Shown: positions 25,376 through 33,153 of the stretch, piece after piece
Layout of the letters: the number at the start of each line of letters is the position of its first letter
Position numbering within the stretch: position 1 is the first letter of the stretch
Assembly (NCBI GenBank): GCA_964405975.1
Contig: CAYOPW010000012.1
Location: 1-47,358 of the forward strand
From: Hyphomicrobium_A sp964405975
GTDB lineage: Bacteria > Pseudomonadota > Alphaproteobacteria > Rhizobiales > Hyphomicrobiaceae
Length of the DNA stretch: 47,358 bases
Direction: 5' to 3'
The notes under the pieces: generated by a model
Seen by the model: only the letters and a program-made list of their open reading frames with translations
Told to the model about the DNA's origin: nothing
Databases searched by the model: none
Position numbers and translations under genes: made by a program

Positions 25376-25795
25376 ATGATCAGTTTCATCCCCCGGTCCT
25401 TGCAGGCCGCCATCATAGCCTGCGCGGTAGTTGCTGCCGCGCCCGCGCTGGCCGCCCCGAGCGCAACGGGCATCTGGATCGATCATACCGGCCGCGGCGC
25501 CGTTGAAATCAAACAATGCGGCAAGAACCTTTGCGGCAAGGTCGTCTGGTTGGAGGATGCCGTCAATGCCGAAGCTTGCGGGCTTCAGGTGCTTGGTAAC
25601 GTTAGGCCCGTTACGCGCAACAGATGGGATTACGGCTGGATCTACGATCCCGACGCGGACGCGAAATACGACGTTGAGATTACTGTTCTGCGTAACGGGA
25701 AACTAAAGATTCTGGGCTACGCCGGTACGAAATGGTTCAGCGAGACGATGTTCTGGACTCGTGCGCCAGCCGATCTTAAGCTCTGCAAGGCTTAA
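25376..25795 (+). CDS. Exported DUF2147 protein
   Basis: 139-residue protein with a signal peptide (hydrophobic core to about residue 24, cleavage after ALA). A single DUF2147 beta domain contains ATGIWIDHTGRGAVEI near its start, the paired cysteines of CGKNLCGKVVWL and GWIYDPDADAKYDVEI. DUF2147 proteins are periplasmic with an unknown, possibly stress-related role. AGGAGA lies seven bases before the ATG; the longer in-frame version lacks a signal sequence at its start. A hairpin terminator follows. Confidence 0.85.
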   Translation: MISFIPRSLQAAIIACAVVAAAPALAAPSATGIWIDHTGRGAVEIKQCGKNLCGKVVWLEDAVNAEACGLQVLGNVRPVTRNRWDYGWIYDPDADAKYDVEITVLRNGKLKILGYAGTKWFSETMFWTRAPADLKLCKA

Positions 25796-25821
25796 ACAGC
25801 GCAAGAACGCGCAATGGGCAG

Positions 25822-25858
25822 GGCGGGCGGCAACCAAGACAAATGGTACGCCCGCCTT
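25822..25858 (+). terminator. Hairpin after the DUF2147 gene
   Basis: GGCGGGC (25822-25828) pairs with GCCCGCC (25850-25856), followed by only TT. The 21-base loop and short T run make it a modest terminator candidate. Confidence 0.4.
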
Positions 25859-25889
25859 AAGTGCGATGGTGCCAGAGGGGTAGCGGACA

Positions 25890-26219
25890 ATTTCTTATCT
25901 GTATCTGGCAATTGCCATCGTGAGCGAAGTCATCGGAACCGCGGCGCTAAAGGCGTCTGAGGAATTCACGCAACTCGTTCCCTCGCTCATCGTTGTCGCC
26001 GGCTACGCGTCGGCGTTCTACTTCTTGACACTGACGCTGCGCACGATCCCCGTGGGAATCGCATATGCTGTGTGGGCGGGATGCGGAATTGTCCTCATTT
26101 GTTTTGTTTCATGGATCCTTTACAAGCAATCCTTAGATGCCCCAGCGATTATCGGCATCGGCCTGATCGCGGCCGGCGTCGTACTCATCAACGGCTTTTC
26201 CAACAGCATTCAGCACTAG
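25890..26219 (+). CDS. Small multidrug resistance (EmrE-like) transporter with apparent ATT start
   Basis: Four-helix inner-membrane drug/proton antiporter subunit. From position 25890 the frame reads ISYLYLAIAIVSEVIGTAAL, which aligns with the start of EmrE (essential Glu in AEVIGT), then YASAFYFLTLTLRTIPVGIAYAVWAG and VSWILYKQSLDAPAIIGIGLI. The total of about 109 residues matches the family. The first ATG/GTG/TTG codon is GTG at 25920, which would delete most of helix 1. The natural start position holds ATT, with AGAGGGG nine bases upstream, so either ATT is used or a start codon was lost by one substitution. An in-frame TAG at 25881 excludes an earlier start. Confidence 0.7.
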   Translation: MSYLYLAIAIVSEVIGTAALKASEEFTQLVPSLIVVAGYASAFYFLTLTLRTIPVGIAYAVWAGCGIVLICFVSWILYKQSLDAPAIIGIGLIAAGVVLINGFSNSIQH

Positions 26220-26232
26220 GCGCCAAGCACGA

Positions 26233-28056
26233 TTACACAGGTGGTGGTTTTGCGCCGGTGACGATCGGGTGCCCTTCGGCTTTGAGCCGTGCGATCTCTG
26301 CCAAGCCCCAGCGATAGGTATCGTCCACGAGCTCTGTGTGCCGGTGCCAATCGAGAATGCCCATCTTGGCCGGGATCGGGGGCACCATCAGCAGGTCACC
26401 CGGTTTTATCTGGCGATTGAAGTCATGGCGGTTGGCCATCAAGCTGCGCATGAGCACCGTCGTCAAGCTGGGCGCAGGCGGCAGCTTTTTGCGCCCCATG
26501 GGTGTCAGACTCATCCGCACCAGCTCCGCGCGCGAAGGCAGACTGTCATAGTCGACATCGAAGCGCTCTAGCTCGGGCAGGTGGAAACTCACGACCACGT
26601 TCGGTCCGCTTTTCAGCTCTTGCATGGTGCGCACTGGTACGTTGTCGAGCAGACAGCCATCGACGAGCATTTCGCCCTCTGCCGTGTAGACCGGTGGGAG
26701 CAATACCGGGATGGAGCCCGAAGCTCTGATGGCGGAAAATAGGTCTCCGCGGCGGTGGTGGTGCAGCTCGTTGCTCGACAGGTTGGTGGAAACCGCGAAA
26801 TAGGGGATCCACAAGTCCTCGATATTGATGCCGGAGAAATAGTGCCCCAAATGCTGATCGTAGTGGCGATGATCCAGCAGGCTATAGCGCGGCCACGTGT
26901 AGCGCTGCATTGCGCGGTTCGTGATGAAGATGTCGTGCGTGCCGCGATCGATGTCGTCAGGATGCTTGCCCATGGCGAAGGCGCCAACCATGGCGGCGCC
27001 GGCCGAAGTGCCGCCCATGATGTCGAACTCAAGCCCTGACTCGATCAGCGCTTTGTAGAGGCCGACGTGAGCTGCGCATAACGCGCCGCCGCCGCAAGCA
27101 ATGAAACCGAGTGCGGTCCCGTTGATGAAGCGGAACAAGCGCTCGACGTCGTGGGGCGTATCGAGTGCCACATGGTGGTGCATTGCCACGTCGCGTCCGC
27201 GCAGCCAGCGTGCGGTGCCGGCAATGTCCTTACGGCGCGGGTGCAGCAGGACGAGGCGGCGTGCATCGCTATCCAAAAACTCCGAAGCGAATTTCTCCAG
27301 CGCGTTAGGTGTTGGATCGGAGGCATGGGTGCCGGCTGAAAGCAACAAATCGGCATGGCGGATCGCTTTTTGCGACCAGGGTGTCAGTTCCTCGCCGGCG
27401 ATAAAGATGACGTAGTCATATTCGCTTTCGAGTGCATTGAGGGCTTGCGTCGCCTCAGCGCTATCGAGTTCAACTCCCTGGGGTAAGAGTTGATTGGCCT
27501 TGGCGGCGTCAAGCATAAGCGTATTGGCTTGGGAGGCGAAAACCGAGTTCAGCAGGGCGACGAAGCGCTCCGGTACTGGTGCGCGTCCGGCACCAATGAC
27601 CGTGATCGTGCGCGGGCGTGGATCAGGTGCGGCCGGCTCTGAGGCGGTGGTCGCAGTTAGGCGCTCAGCCAGTGCGCTGGTGAGAGTTCGCCAAATGGTT
27701 GGGTATTTTGCCGACAGCTCATCGAATTCTTTGCGTCCAAGCCGCAAGACCAGACTATCGCGCATGGCCGTGACAGTCGCGGTGCGCGGGCCGCCGAGGA
27801 GAAAGGCAATCTCGCCGATGGGCTGGTCCGGGCCGATCTCGGTGATAGGGTCGCGGCGTCCTTGCTGCGTGACGGCAAAGCGCCCTGAGAGGACGATGTA
27901 GAGCGCGTCGGCCGTATCACCCTGGCGTACGAGTACGTCGCCGCGTGTCATGGAGTGCGTCTCAAGTTCGCCAGCAAGGGCTTCGCGCGTTGCGGCATCG
28001 AGACCGGAGAAAATTCCGACGGCAGGGAGGCTGGCTTGAGGCGAGGGGGAGTGCAT
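26233..28056 (-). CDS. Patatin-like phospholipase with cyclic-nucleotide-binding domain (NTE-like)
   Basis: 607-residue protein of the neuropathy-target-esterase type. Residues about 15-130 form a cNMP-binding/Crp-like domain (GDVLVRQGDTADALYIVLSGRF, PIGEIAFLLGGPRTATV). A middle Rossmann-like region follows. The patatin domain at about 310-500 has the oxyanion loop GGGALCAAHVG, the nucleophile in GGTSAGA and the catalytic aspartate in DGCLLDN. It should hydrolyse lysophospholipids or similar esters at a membrane. The ATG at 28056 starts just before the cNMP domain; an upstream GTG/TTG-type start (28104) is less likely. It converges with the SMR gene. Confidence 0.88.
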   Translation of the reverse strand: MHSPSPQASLPAVGIFSGLDAATREALAGELETHSMTRGDVLVRQGDTADALYIVLSGRFAVTQQGRRDPITEIGPDQPIGEIAFLLGGPRTATVTAMRDSLVLRLGRKEFDELSAKYPTIWRTLTSALAERLTATTASEPAAPDPRPRTITVIGAGRAPVPERFVALLNSVFASQANTLMLDAAKANQLLPQGVELDSAEATQALNALESEYDYVIFIAGEELTPWSQKAIRHADLLLSAGTHASDPTPNALEKFASEFLDSDARRLVLLHPRRKDIAGTARWLRGRDVAMHHHVALDTPHDVERLFRFINGTALGFIACGGGALCAAHVGLYKALIESGLEFDIMGGTSAGAAMVGAFAMGKHPDDIDRGTHDIFITNRAMQRYTWPRYSLLDHRHYDQHLGHYFSGINIEDLWIPYFAVSTNLSSNELHHHRRGDLFSAIRASGSIPVLLPPVYTAEGEMLVDGCLLDNVPVRTMQELKSGPNVVVSFHLPELERFDVDYDSLPSRAELVRMSLTPMGRKKLPPAPSLTTVLMRSLMANRHDFNRQIKPGDLLMVPPIPAKMGILDWHRHTELVDDTYRWGLAEIARLKAEGHPIVTGAKPPPV

Positions 28057-28172
28057 GGGGCGGGCTTCTTGGCTGGCGGTGCGAGCATCATAGTGCACTC
28101 GCACGGCCTTGGCCTCGCCAATCAGCCCCCTTTTCGCAATCTACGGTAACTGGAAGGTCAAAACCTTTAAGA

Positions 28173-28616
28173 TTAAGCGGCAAGCGGCTGGGCAACCACC
28201 TGTGCGGCGGCCTCAGCGCGCGGCTCCATCGCGACGACGTTGGCGTTGAGTGCGTCGTGCAACGACAACACGAAGCGCTGTGGGTTAAACCCGCGGTTGG
28301 CGTTGAGCCGCAACGAGGCGGCAATGGCGATGGCGGGAGCCATCAGCGCGTGGCCGCGATCCAGCATCAGGGACTTTATGCGGCGGGCGCCGAAGACTTC
28401 GACCAACTGGCGGAAGCGCACGAATACGGCAAGGGCCTTTTGCGGTTGACCATGAAAGCGGCGCTGAACCTCGGCCTGCACGGCGCTGAGATCCTCTTCC
28501 TCCAGCCCGCGCAGCAGCACAAGCCCGCGGCCATTCTCAATGAGGGTGCGCATGAGGGCAGCAAGGTCGGTTGACTCAACCGCCGGTACGTCGCTCAGAT
28601 CCCAACTCATAGTCAT
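28173..28616 (-). CDS. Hypothetical protein downstream of a cold-shock-like gene
   Basis: 147-residue soluble protein that I do not recognise. It has no signal peptide or membrane segment and is mostly helical, with NGRGLVLLRGLEEEDLSAVQ and RRFHGQPQKALAVFVRFRQLV suggesting a compact alpha/beta fold, and an alanine-rich C-terminus. Two ATG codons are possible (28616 and 28610), with AGGGA close by. It starts 25 bases after the cold-shock-like gene on the same strand, so the two are probably an operon. Confidence 0.6.
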   Translation of the reverse strand: MTMSWDLSDVPAVESTDLAALMRTLIENGRGLVLLRGLEEEDLSAVQAEVQRRFHGQPQKALAVFVRFRQLVEVFGARRIKSLMLDRGHALMAPAIAIAASLRLNANRGFNPQRFVLSLHDALNANVVAMEPRAEAAAQVVAQPLAA

Positions 28617-28641
28617 GTCCCTAAGTCCCTATTGTTCGTGG

Positions 28642-28860
28642 TTAGGCGCCGTTGCCGCCGAAGACGGTCCAGGGCGAGCCGGTCATAAGAATGATGTCGG
28701 TCGGGCGGCGCGCGGCCACCTCGAAGTCGACGTTGTGGCCGACGAGGCGGCCGTTGAGGTTCATCACCGCCGACTTGTCGAAGCGGTACTTGGAGCCGTT
28801 CTCGGCTTCGATGACGCCGAAGCCGACTTTCTCGCTGAACTTGGTAATCCGCCCGTGCAT
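28642..28860 (-). CDS. Divergent cold-shock-domain protein
   Basis: 72-residue protein aligning with CspA-type domains: HGRITKFSEKVGFGVIEAE matches the first strands and RNP1 (GFGFI-like). The RNP2 position, normally VFVH, reads YRFDKS, and the later part (VGHNVDFEVAARRPTDI) is also diverged. It probably binds RNA or single-stranded DNA weakly, or has a different ligand. GGGAGAAC precedes the ATG. It is co-directional with the 147-residue unknown gene. Confidence 0.75.
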   Translation of the reverse strand: MHGRITKFSEKVGFGVIEAENGSKYRFDKSAVMNLNGRLVGHNVDFEVAARRPTDIILMTGSPWTVFGGNGA

Positions 28861-29004
28861 GGCGTTCTCCCTTGACTAGTGCGGCCGGCGATTGCCGGCT
28901 CTCTATTGGGAGCTTCGCAGAGGGGGTTCGCGGGCGCTGTTACCTGGGGCACAGGGCAAAAGAATTGGTATAGAGGGGGCTGACATGCTTAACGGGACGT
29001 AACC

Positions 29005-29458
29005 ATGCGCGTTATGGCAACGGTCGACATCAATGCCCCGCTCGATAAGGTTTGGCCGCTGCTGGATGAGGATGAAAATCTGAAGCTGTGGATGCCGGAT
29101 GTGATCGAGACGTCATATCCTGACGGCAAGCCCGAAGGTGATCCCGTTGGCACCCGCTTTGCGCAGAAAATCCGCGAAGGCGGCCGCGTTAATACTTACT
29201 TTGGTTGAGGTGACCGCTTACGAGCCGGGCCGCCTTCTGGGCGTGCGCTTGGGCGATGAACGCAAGTTCACGACCGATGTCACCTACCGGTTAAGCGAAC
29301 AAGGTACGGGTACACGCCTCGATTACGCGTGCGACGTCCAGCTTTTGAGTTGGCTTTCGCGTCTGATGATTTGGATTGGCGGCCCGATGATGCGGCGCAT
29401 CGTCAAGCGCCACATGGCCAATCTGAAGCGCGCGGCCGAGGAGCGTGGGGGTGCTTGA
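29005..29458 (+). pseudogene. SRPBCC-family gene with a frameshift
   Basis: Two overlapping frames together make one SRPBCC (START/CoxG-like) protein of about 150 residues. Frame one (MRVMATVDINAPLDKVWPLL to GRVNTYFG) stops at TGA near 29207. The second frame continues with EVTAYEPGRLLGVRLG to RAAEERGGA. Removing one T from the TT at about 29205 joins them as NTYFGEVTAYEP. The gene is either inactivated by a one-base insertion or the assembly has an indel error. SRPBCC proteins bind hydrophobic ligands; the specific role is unknown. Confidence 0.75.
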
Positions 29459-29731
29459 TTCGGCCCCATAATGGCCCATTCTCTGCTCACAATGCTCGCC
29501 TGCGAGGCGTTTGCAGTGTATGGGAGCAGAGGAGGGTGAGGGGCAGCTTACGGACCTGGCCGGCTGAATGCCCGCCGTGAGCAGTGTTCAGACTGGGTTC
29601 ATTCCGAAACGCATAGGGTTGTGACCAAGCTGGTCGTATTGGGAAAGTCATCCCAAGCCCAACAGAATACGGAGGATTGTGGGGCCAAGGTGCTCTCAGG
29701 TACTCCCGAACAAAACCGCGAGGTGAAGACA

Positions 29732-30007
29732 ATGACGACTGTTTGGCGGCGTGCAGTTTTTCCGGTGCTTGCTTGTGCTGGCGCACTCGCGTTGCAGCCC
29801 GCGGCAGCCCAAGCCAATTGCGATTGGTATGTGAAAACGTCACTTGCACAGCAGCAGCGCAATCTGAAAAAGAATTGCGGTTTGACGGGAAAGGACTGGT
29901 CGACCAACAAGGCAGCGCACCAGAGTACCTGTGCGAGTGTTGGCCCGGACGCGTCACGCAAGATCGCTCAGAAGCGCGAACAACTCCTGAAAAAGTGCGG
30001 TGCCTAA
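29732..30007 (+). CDS. Small exported protein with four cysteines
   Basis: 91-residue protein: signal peptide (hydrophobic segment ending in AQA near residue 30), then a charged helical mature part with four cysteines (in NCDWYV, KNCGLTG, STCASVG and KKCGA). GAGGTGAAG lies before the ATG. The long upstream extension of the frame has no support. I do not recognise the family. A good terminator follows at 30055. The 29459-29731 gap before it shows no gene. Confidence 0.7.
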   Translation: MTTVWRRAVFPVLACAGALALQPAAAQANCDWYVKTSLAQQQRNLKKNCGLTGKDWSTNKAAHQSTCASVGPDASRKIAQKREQLLKKCGA

Positions 30008-30054
30008 GCAATCATCACGGCGCTTGATCTGCGATGAAACCCCATAGTCGTTTG

Positions 30055-30087
30055 AGCCCCGCTCGCTTATTCCGGCGGGGCTTTCTC
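30055..30087 (+). terminator. Intrinsic terminator
   Basis: AGCCCCGC (30055-30062) pairs with GCGGGGCT (30075-30082) around a 12-base loop, followed by TTCTC. It lies 48 bases after the small exported-protein gene. Confidence 0.7.
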
Positions 30088-30216
30088 ATGTCTCGGACGT
30101 TTGCTTGCTCGAGAATTGGCGGCAGCGAGGCTGAAACGCCACACCACCCTTGATCGCTTGCTGATCAGGCCCGATGCTGCAATGCAAATATATACTGCCG
30201 TCGATGGCGTGAGGTC

Positions 30217-31227
30217 ATGGCCAATCCAATTCTTATTGAAGTGACGCGCGGGCCGCTTGTTGAAAGCTGGCACCGGGGTGCGATTGCCGTTGCCTCAGCG
30301 TCGGGCGCCATGGCGCTGCAACTGGGTGACGTCGCACAACCCATTTACCCGCGCTCCGCCATCAAGGCGCTACAGGCGTTGCCGTTGGTTGAGAGCGGCG
30401 CCGCCGACCGTTTCGGCTATGGGCCACAGGAGATCGCGCTCGCCTGTGCCTCGCACACGGGTACGGAACGTCATACGCGGTTGGCGGCCGCCATGCTGGA
30501 GCGCATTGGGCTCAAAGTGGATGCGCTTGGCTGCGGTGCGCACATACCGCTTGGTGGAGGTGCCGCCAAAGCGCTTATCAAAAGTCATCGCGAACCAACT
30601 CAGCTCCACAACAACTGTTCGGGCAAGCATGCCGGCATGTTGGCGACCGCGCTCCATCTGGGCGAGCCGACGGAGGCCTATTGGGAGGTTGACCATCCCG
30701 TGCAACAGCGCGTTCTGGATGTGCTTGTGGATATGTCAGGCGTGGCGCTCGGGCCGGAGGTGCTGGGCTTTGATGGCTGCTCGGTCCCCAATTGGGCGAT
30801 GCCGCTTTCTGCGCTGGCTTGTATGTTTGCCCGCTTTGTGACGGGTGAAGGGCTTCCACCTGAACGCCGGGCAGCCGTGGAGCGCATATTGGCAGCCTGC
30901 TGGGAGCATCCCGAACTGGTTGCGGGAAAGGGATGTGCCGACACTGTCGTTATGCGCGAGCTTCCCGGTCAGGTATTTATGAAGACCGGTGCGGAAGGCG
31001 TCTACTGCGGCGGGTTTCCGAAATTGGGGCTCGGCTTCGCGCTCAAGATTGACGATGGAACAAGACGGGCTGCGGCCGGAACAACGATGGCGCTCGTGGA
31101 GAAAATCTACCCCGCGGCGCGCGGACTCATGAACCGAAGCTCGATCAGGACCTGGCGTGGCGCCGAGGTGGGCACGATACGCTCATCTACGCAATTGGAA
31201 GGCGCGTTGGCGGCACTGAAATCTTAA
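30217..31227 (+). CDS. L-asparaginase, Rhizobium etli type
   Basis: 336-residue enzyme of the asparaginase II family first characterised in Rhizobium etli, unrelated to the E. coli type. The Ser-Lys pair Ser47 and Lys50 in PRSAIKA and the metal-site residues Cys134 and Lys137 in NNCSGKHAG and Cys188 in DGCSVP agree with the published active-site layout (each one residue lower here). It hydrolyses asparagine to aspartate and ammonia, probably in the cytoplasm since no signal peptide is seen. It is monocistronic, and the pcp gene converges on it. Confidence 0.9.
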   Translation: MANPILIEVTRGPLVESWHRGAIAVASASGAMALQLGDVAQPIYPRSAIKALQALPLVESGAADRFGYGPQEIALACASHTGTERHTRLAAAMLERIGLKVDALGCGAHIPLGGGAAKALIKSHREPTQLHNNCSGKHAGMLATALHLGEPTEAYWEVDHPVQQRVLDVLVDMSGVALGPEVLGFDGCSVPNWAMPLSALACMFARFVTGEGLPPERRAAVERILAACWEHPELVAGKGCADTVVMRELPGQVFMKTGAEGVYCGGFPKLGLGFALKIDDGTRRAAAGTTMALVEKIYPAARGLMNRSSIRTWRGAEVGTIRSSTQLEGALAALKS

Positions 31228-31250
31228 GTCCAACTCGTCCGGTGTTCCGG

Positions 31251-31922
31251 TTAGCCGCTTTTTGCCGGTTCGCGCGTGGTGTGGGCAATTTCAAGACTTG
31301 CGGCGATAATTTCCAAACCACCTTTAGCAGCGCCTTCCCAGTCAAGCGGACAATCAGGGTGACAGTCCTGTTGGCTTTCACCGTGACCAATTAGGCTGGC
31401 CGGCACATGAACGAAGCCTGCCACGAATGGTTGTGAGCTCATTCGCGCAACGTTGAGCGAATGGTAGAGCAGCGCATTGCACAGATAGGTCCCGGCATTG
31501 ATTGAGGCGCGGCAGGGGAGCTTAAGCTTGGCAAGGCGGGTAAGGACGTATTCGGCGGGTAGCGTCGAAGCCAAAAGCGCGGGGCCGTCTTCAGCAACGC
31601 ACTTAGTTGGGGGCGTTTCGCCGGCGGCATCTTGTCTGGTATCGCGCACATTGCGCCCAATCAGCTCTATCTGGAAGCCGCCGGCGCTATCACAAACGCC
31701 GAAGTGCAACGCAATCACTGCTTGGTGACTGTTAAGCAGCCTCGTCAACGTCTCAGGCGCTGCGCGCCATTCGGTAGGAAGAACTTCGCTGAGGATGTCG
31801 AACTCAGCAAAGCGCGACCGTGCCGCGGCGGCCAATCGCGGCACGAGAACAGCGGTTGCATTTTGGGCCGTTCCGGGAAAGGGGCCAAAGCCTGTCAGCA
31901 CGATGGTCGGGCGCGCGGGCAT
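31251..31922 (-). CDS. Pyroglutamyl-peptidase-like cysteine peptidase (C15)
   Basis: 223-residue member of the C15 family that removes N-terminal pyroglutamate. LTGFGPFPG is the family start; the catalytic Cys is in INAGTYLCNALLYHSL and the His in FVHVPAS. The Glu region reads FQIELIGRNVRDTRQDAAG. Conservation around the Glu is loose, so substrate preference may differ. The ATG at 31922 starts at the family N-terminus; a TTG at 31955 overlaps the meaB stop and would couple translation. Its order after meaB on the same strand suggests co-transcription. Confidence 0.75.
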   Translation of the reverse strand: MPARPTIVLTGFGPFPGTAQNATAVLVPRLAAAARSRFAEFDILSEVLPTEWRAAPETLTRLLNSHQAVIALHFGVCDSAGGFQIELIGRNVRDTRQDAAGETPPTKCVAEDGPALLASTLPAEYVLTRLAKLKLPCRASINAGTYLCNALLYHSLNVARMSSQPFVAGFVHVPASLIGHGESQQDCHPDCPLDWEGAAKGGLEIIAASLEIAHTTREPAKSG

Positions 31923-31951
31923 CGTGAACGATAGGCCAATCAGTAGGCAGC

Positions 31952-32953
31952 TCAAAGCCCGCCCATATCGATCAACGCAAGAATCTCGTCCACAGCGAGC
32001 GTGGGTAACAGGCGTCCTGTGCGCACTTCGGCGTCAAGTGCCGGCATCCGCTCGGCAATTTTAGAGTTGGAGTGCAATGCAGACATGACGCGGTCATTGA
32101 GCATTTCGTGCATCCATTCGACCGCTTGCCGCTGGCGGCGCTCTTGGAACTCGCCCGATGCCGTCATCTTTTCGCGATGCTCCAAAATTTTTGCCCACAA
32201 CGTATCGAGACCCTGGTTTGTCAAGCCCGAGATCGTGAGTACCGGCGGTGCCCACTTTGCCGACTGCGGCGTGAGGATGTGCAACGCTGCGCGATACTCG
32301 GCGGCAGCGCGTTCGGCGCGCGCGACGTTGTCGCCGTCAGCCTTGTTGATGGCGATCATGTCGGCGATCTCGATGATGCCCTTTTTAATGCCCTGCAGAT
32401 CATCGCCGCCGCCGGCCAATAACAATACGAGAAAGAAATCGACCATGTCGGCGACCGCCACCTCCGACTGTCCCACACCCACAGTCTCCACGATTATGAC
32501 ATCGAACCCGGCCGCCTCGGCTAGCGCCATTGTCTCGCGCGTCTTGCGGGTTACCCCGCCCAGCGTCCCCGATGTAGGCGAAGGTCGAATGAACGCATCG
32601 CGCGATTGGGCGAGGCGGCTCATGCGCGTCTTGTCACCGAGGATCGAGCCGCCCGTGCGTTTCGAGGTGGGATCGACCGCCAGCACGGCAAGCTTGTGGC
32701 CCGCTTCGACGAGATTCATTCCCAGCTCATCGATCGCGGTCGATTTGCCAACGCCGGGTACGCCCGTGATGCCAAGCCGCAGCGCGCCGCCGGTCGTGGG
32801 TAGCAGGGCTTGCAAGAGCTGCTGCGCCAGAGCCCCGTGATCCGTTTTTGTACTTTCCACAAGTGTGATGGCGCGTGCGAGCATGGCCCGGTCGCCTGCC
32901 CGGATGCCTGAAACGTAGTCATCCAGCGTCGGACCCGCGGCGGTTTTCGGCAT
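31952..32953 (-). CDS. meaB: Methylmalonyl-CoA mutase-associated GTPase MeaB
   Basis: 333-residue G3E-family GTPase (older name ArgK) that loads and protects adenosylcobalamin-dependent mutases such as methylmalonyl-CoA or ethylmalonyl-CoA mutase. Walker A GVPGVGKST, VDPTSKRTGGSILGDKTRM, the switch region VETVGVGQSE and NKADGDN are present. AGGAG lies before the ATG at 32953. No mutase subunit is adjacent, so the partner is elsewhere. Confidence 0.93.
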   Translation of the reverse strand: MPKTAAGPTLDDYVSGIRAGDRAMLARAITLVESTKTDHGALAQQLLQALLPTTGGALRLGITGVPGVGKSTAIDELGMNLVEAGHKLAVLAVDPTSKRTGGSILGDKTRMSRLAQSRDAFIRPSPTSGTLGGVTRKTRETMALAEAAGFDVIIVETVGVGQSEVAVADMVDFFLVLLLAGGGDDLQGIKKGIIEIADMIAINKADGDNVARAERAAAEYRAALHILTPQSAKWAPPVLTISGLTNQGLDTLWAKILEHREKMTASGEFQERRQRQAVEWMHEMLNDRVMSALHSNSKIAERMPALDAEVRTGRLLPTLAVDEILALIDMGGL

Positions 32954-33153
32954 CGATGCTCCTTTCTGCGCTCGTCCGTCGGAATCCAAGGCGATAGAGT
33001 AGGATAACCCAACATGCGTCATGCCCGTGACAAAGCCCCTTGGCAAACGGTCGGGTAAAATTTACAGGAAGCACGTCCCATCTTGCCGGTGACCGCGGCC
33101 ATTTCTAAAGTGCTCTAGGAGCAAGTGCGAGCTGATTGGAAGGGGGTACGCCG

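Noticed and set aside
29621..29731. N-terminal extension of the four-cysteine exported protein
   Set aside because: It would bury a good signal peptide behind 37 polar residues, while the internal ATG has a clear ribosome site.
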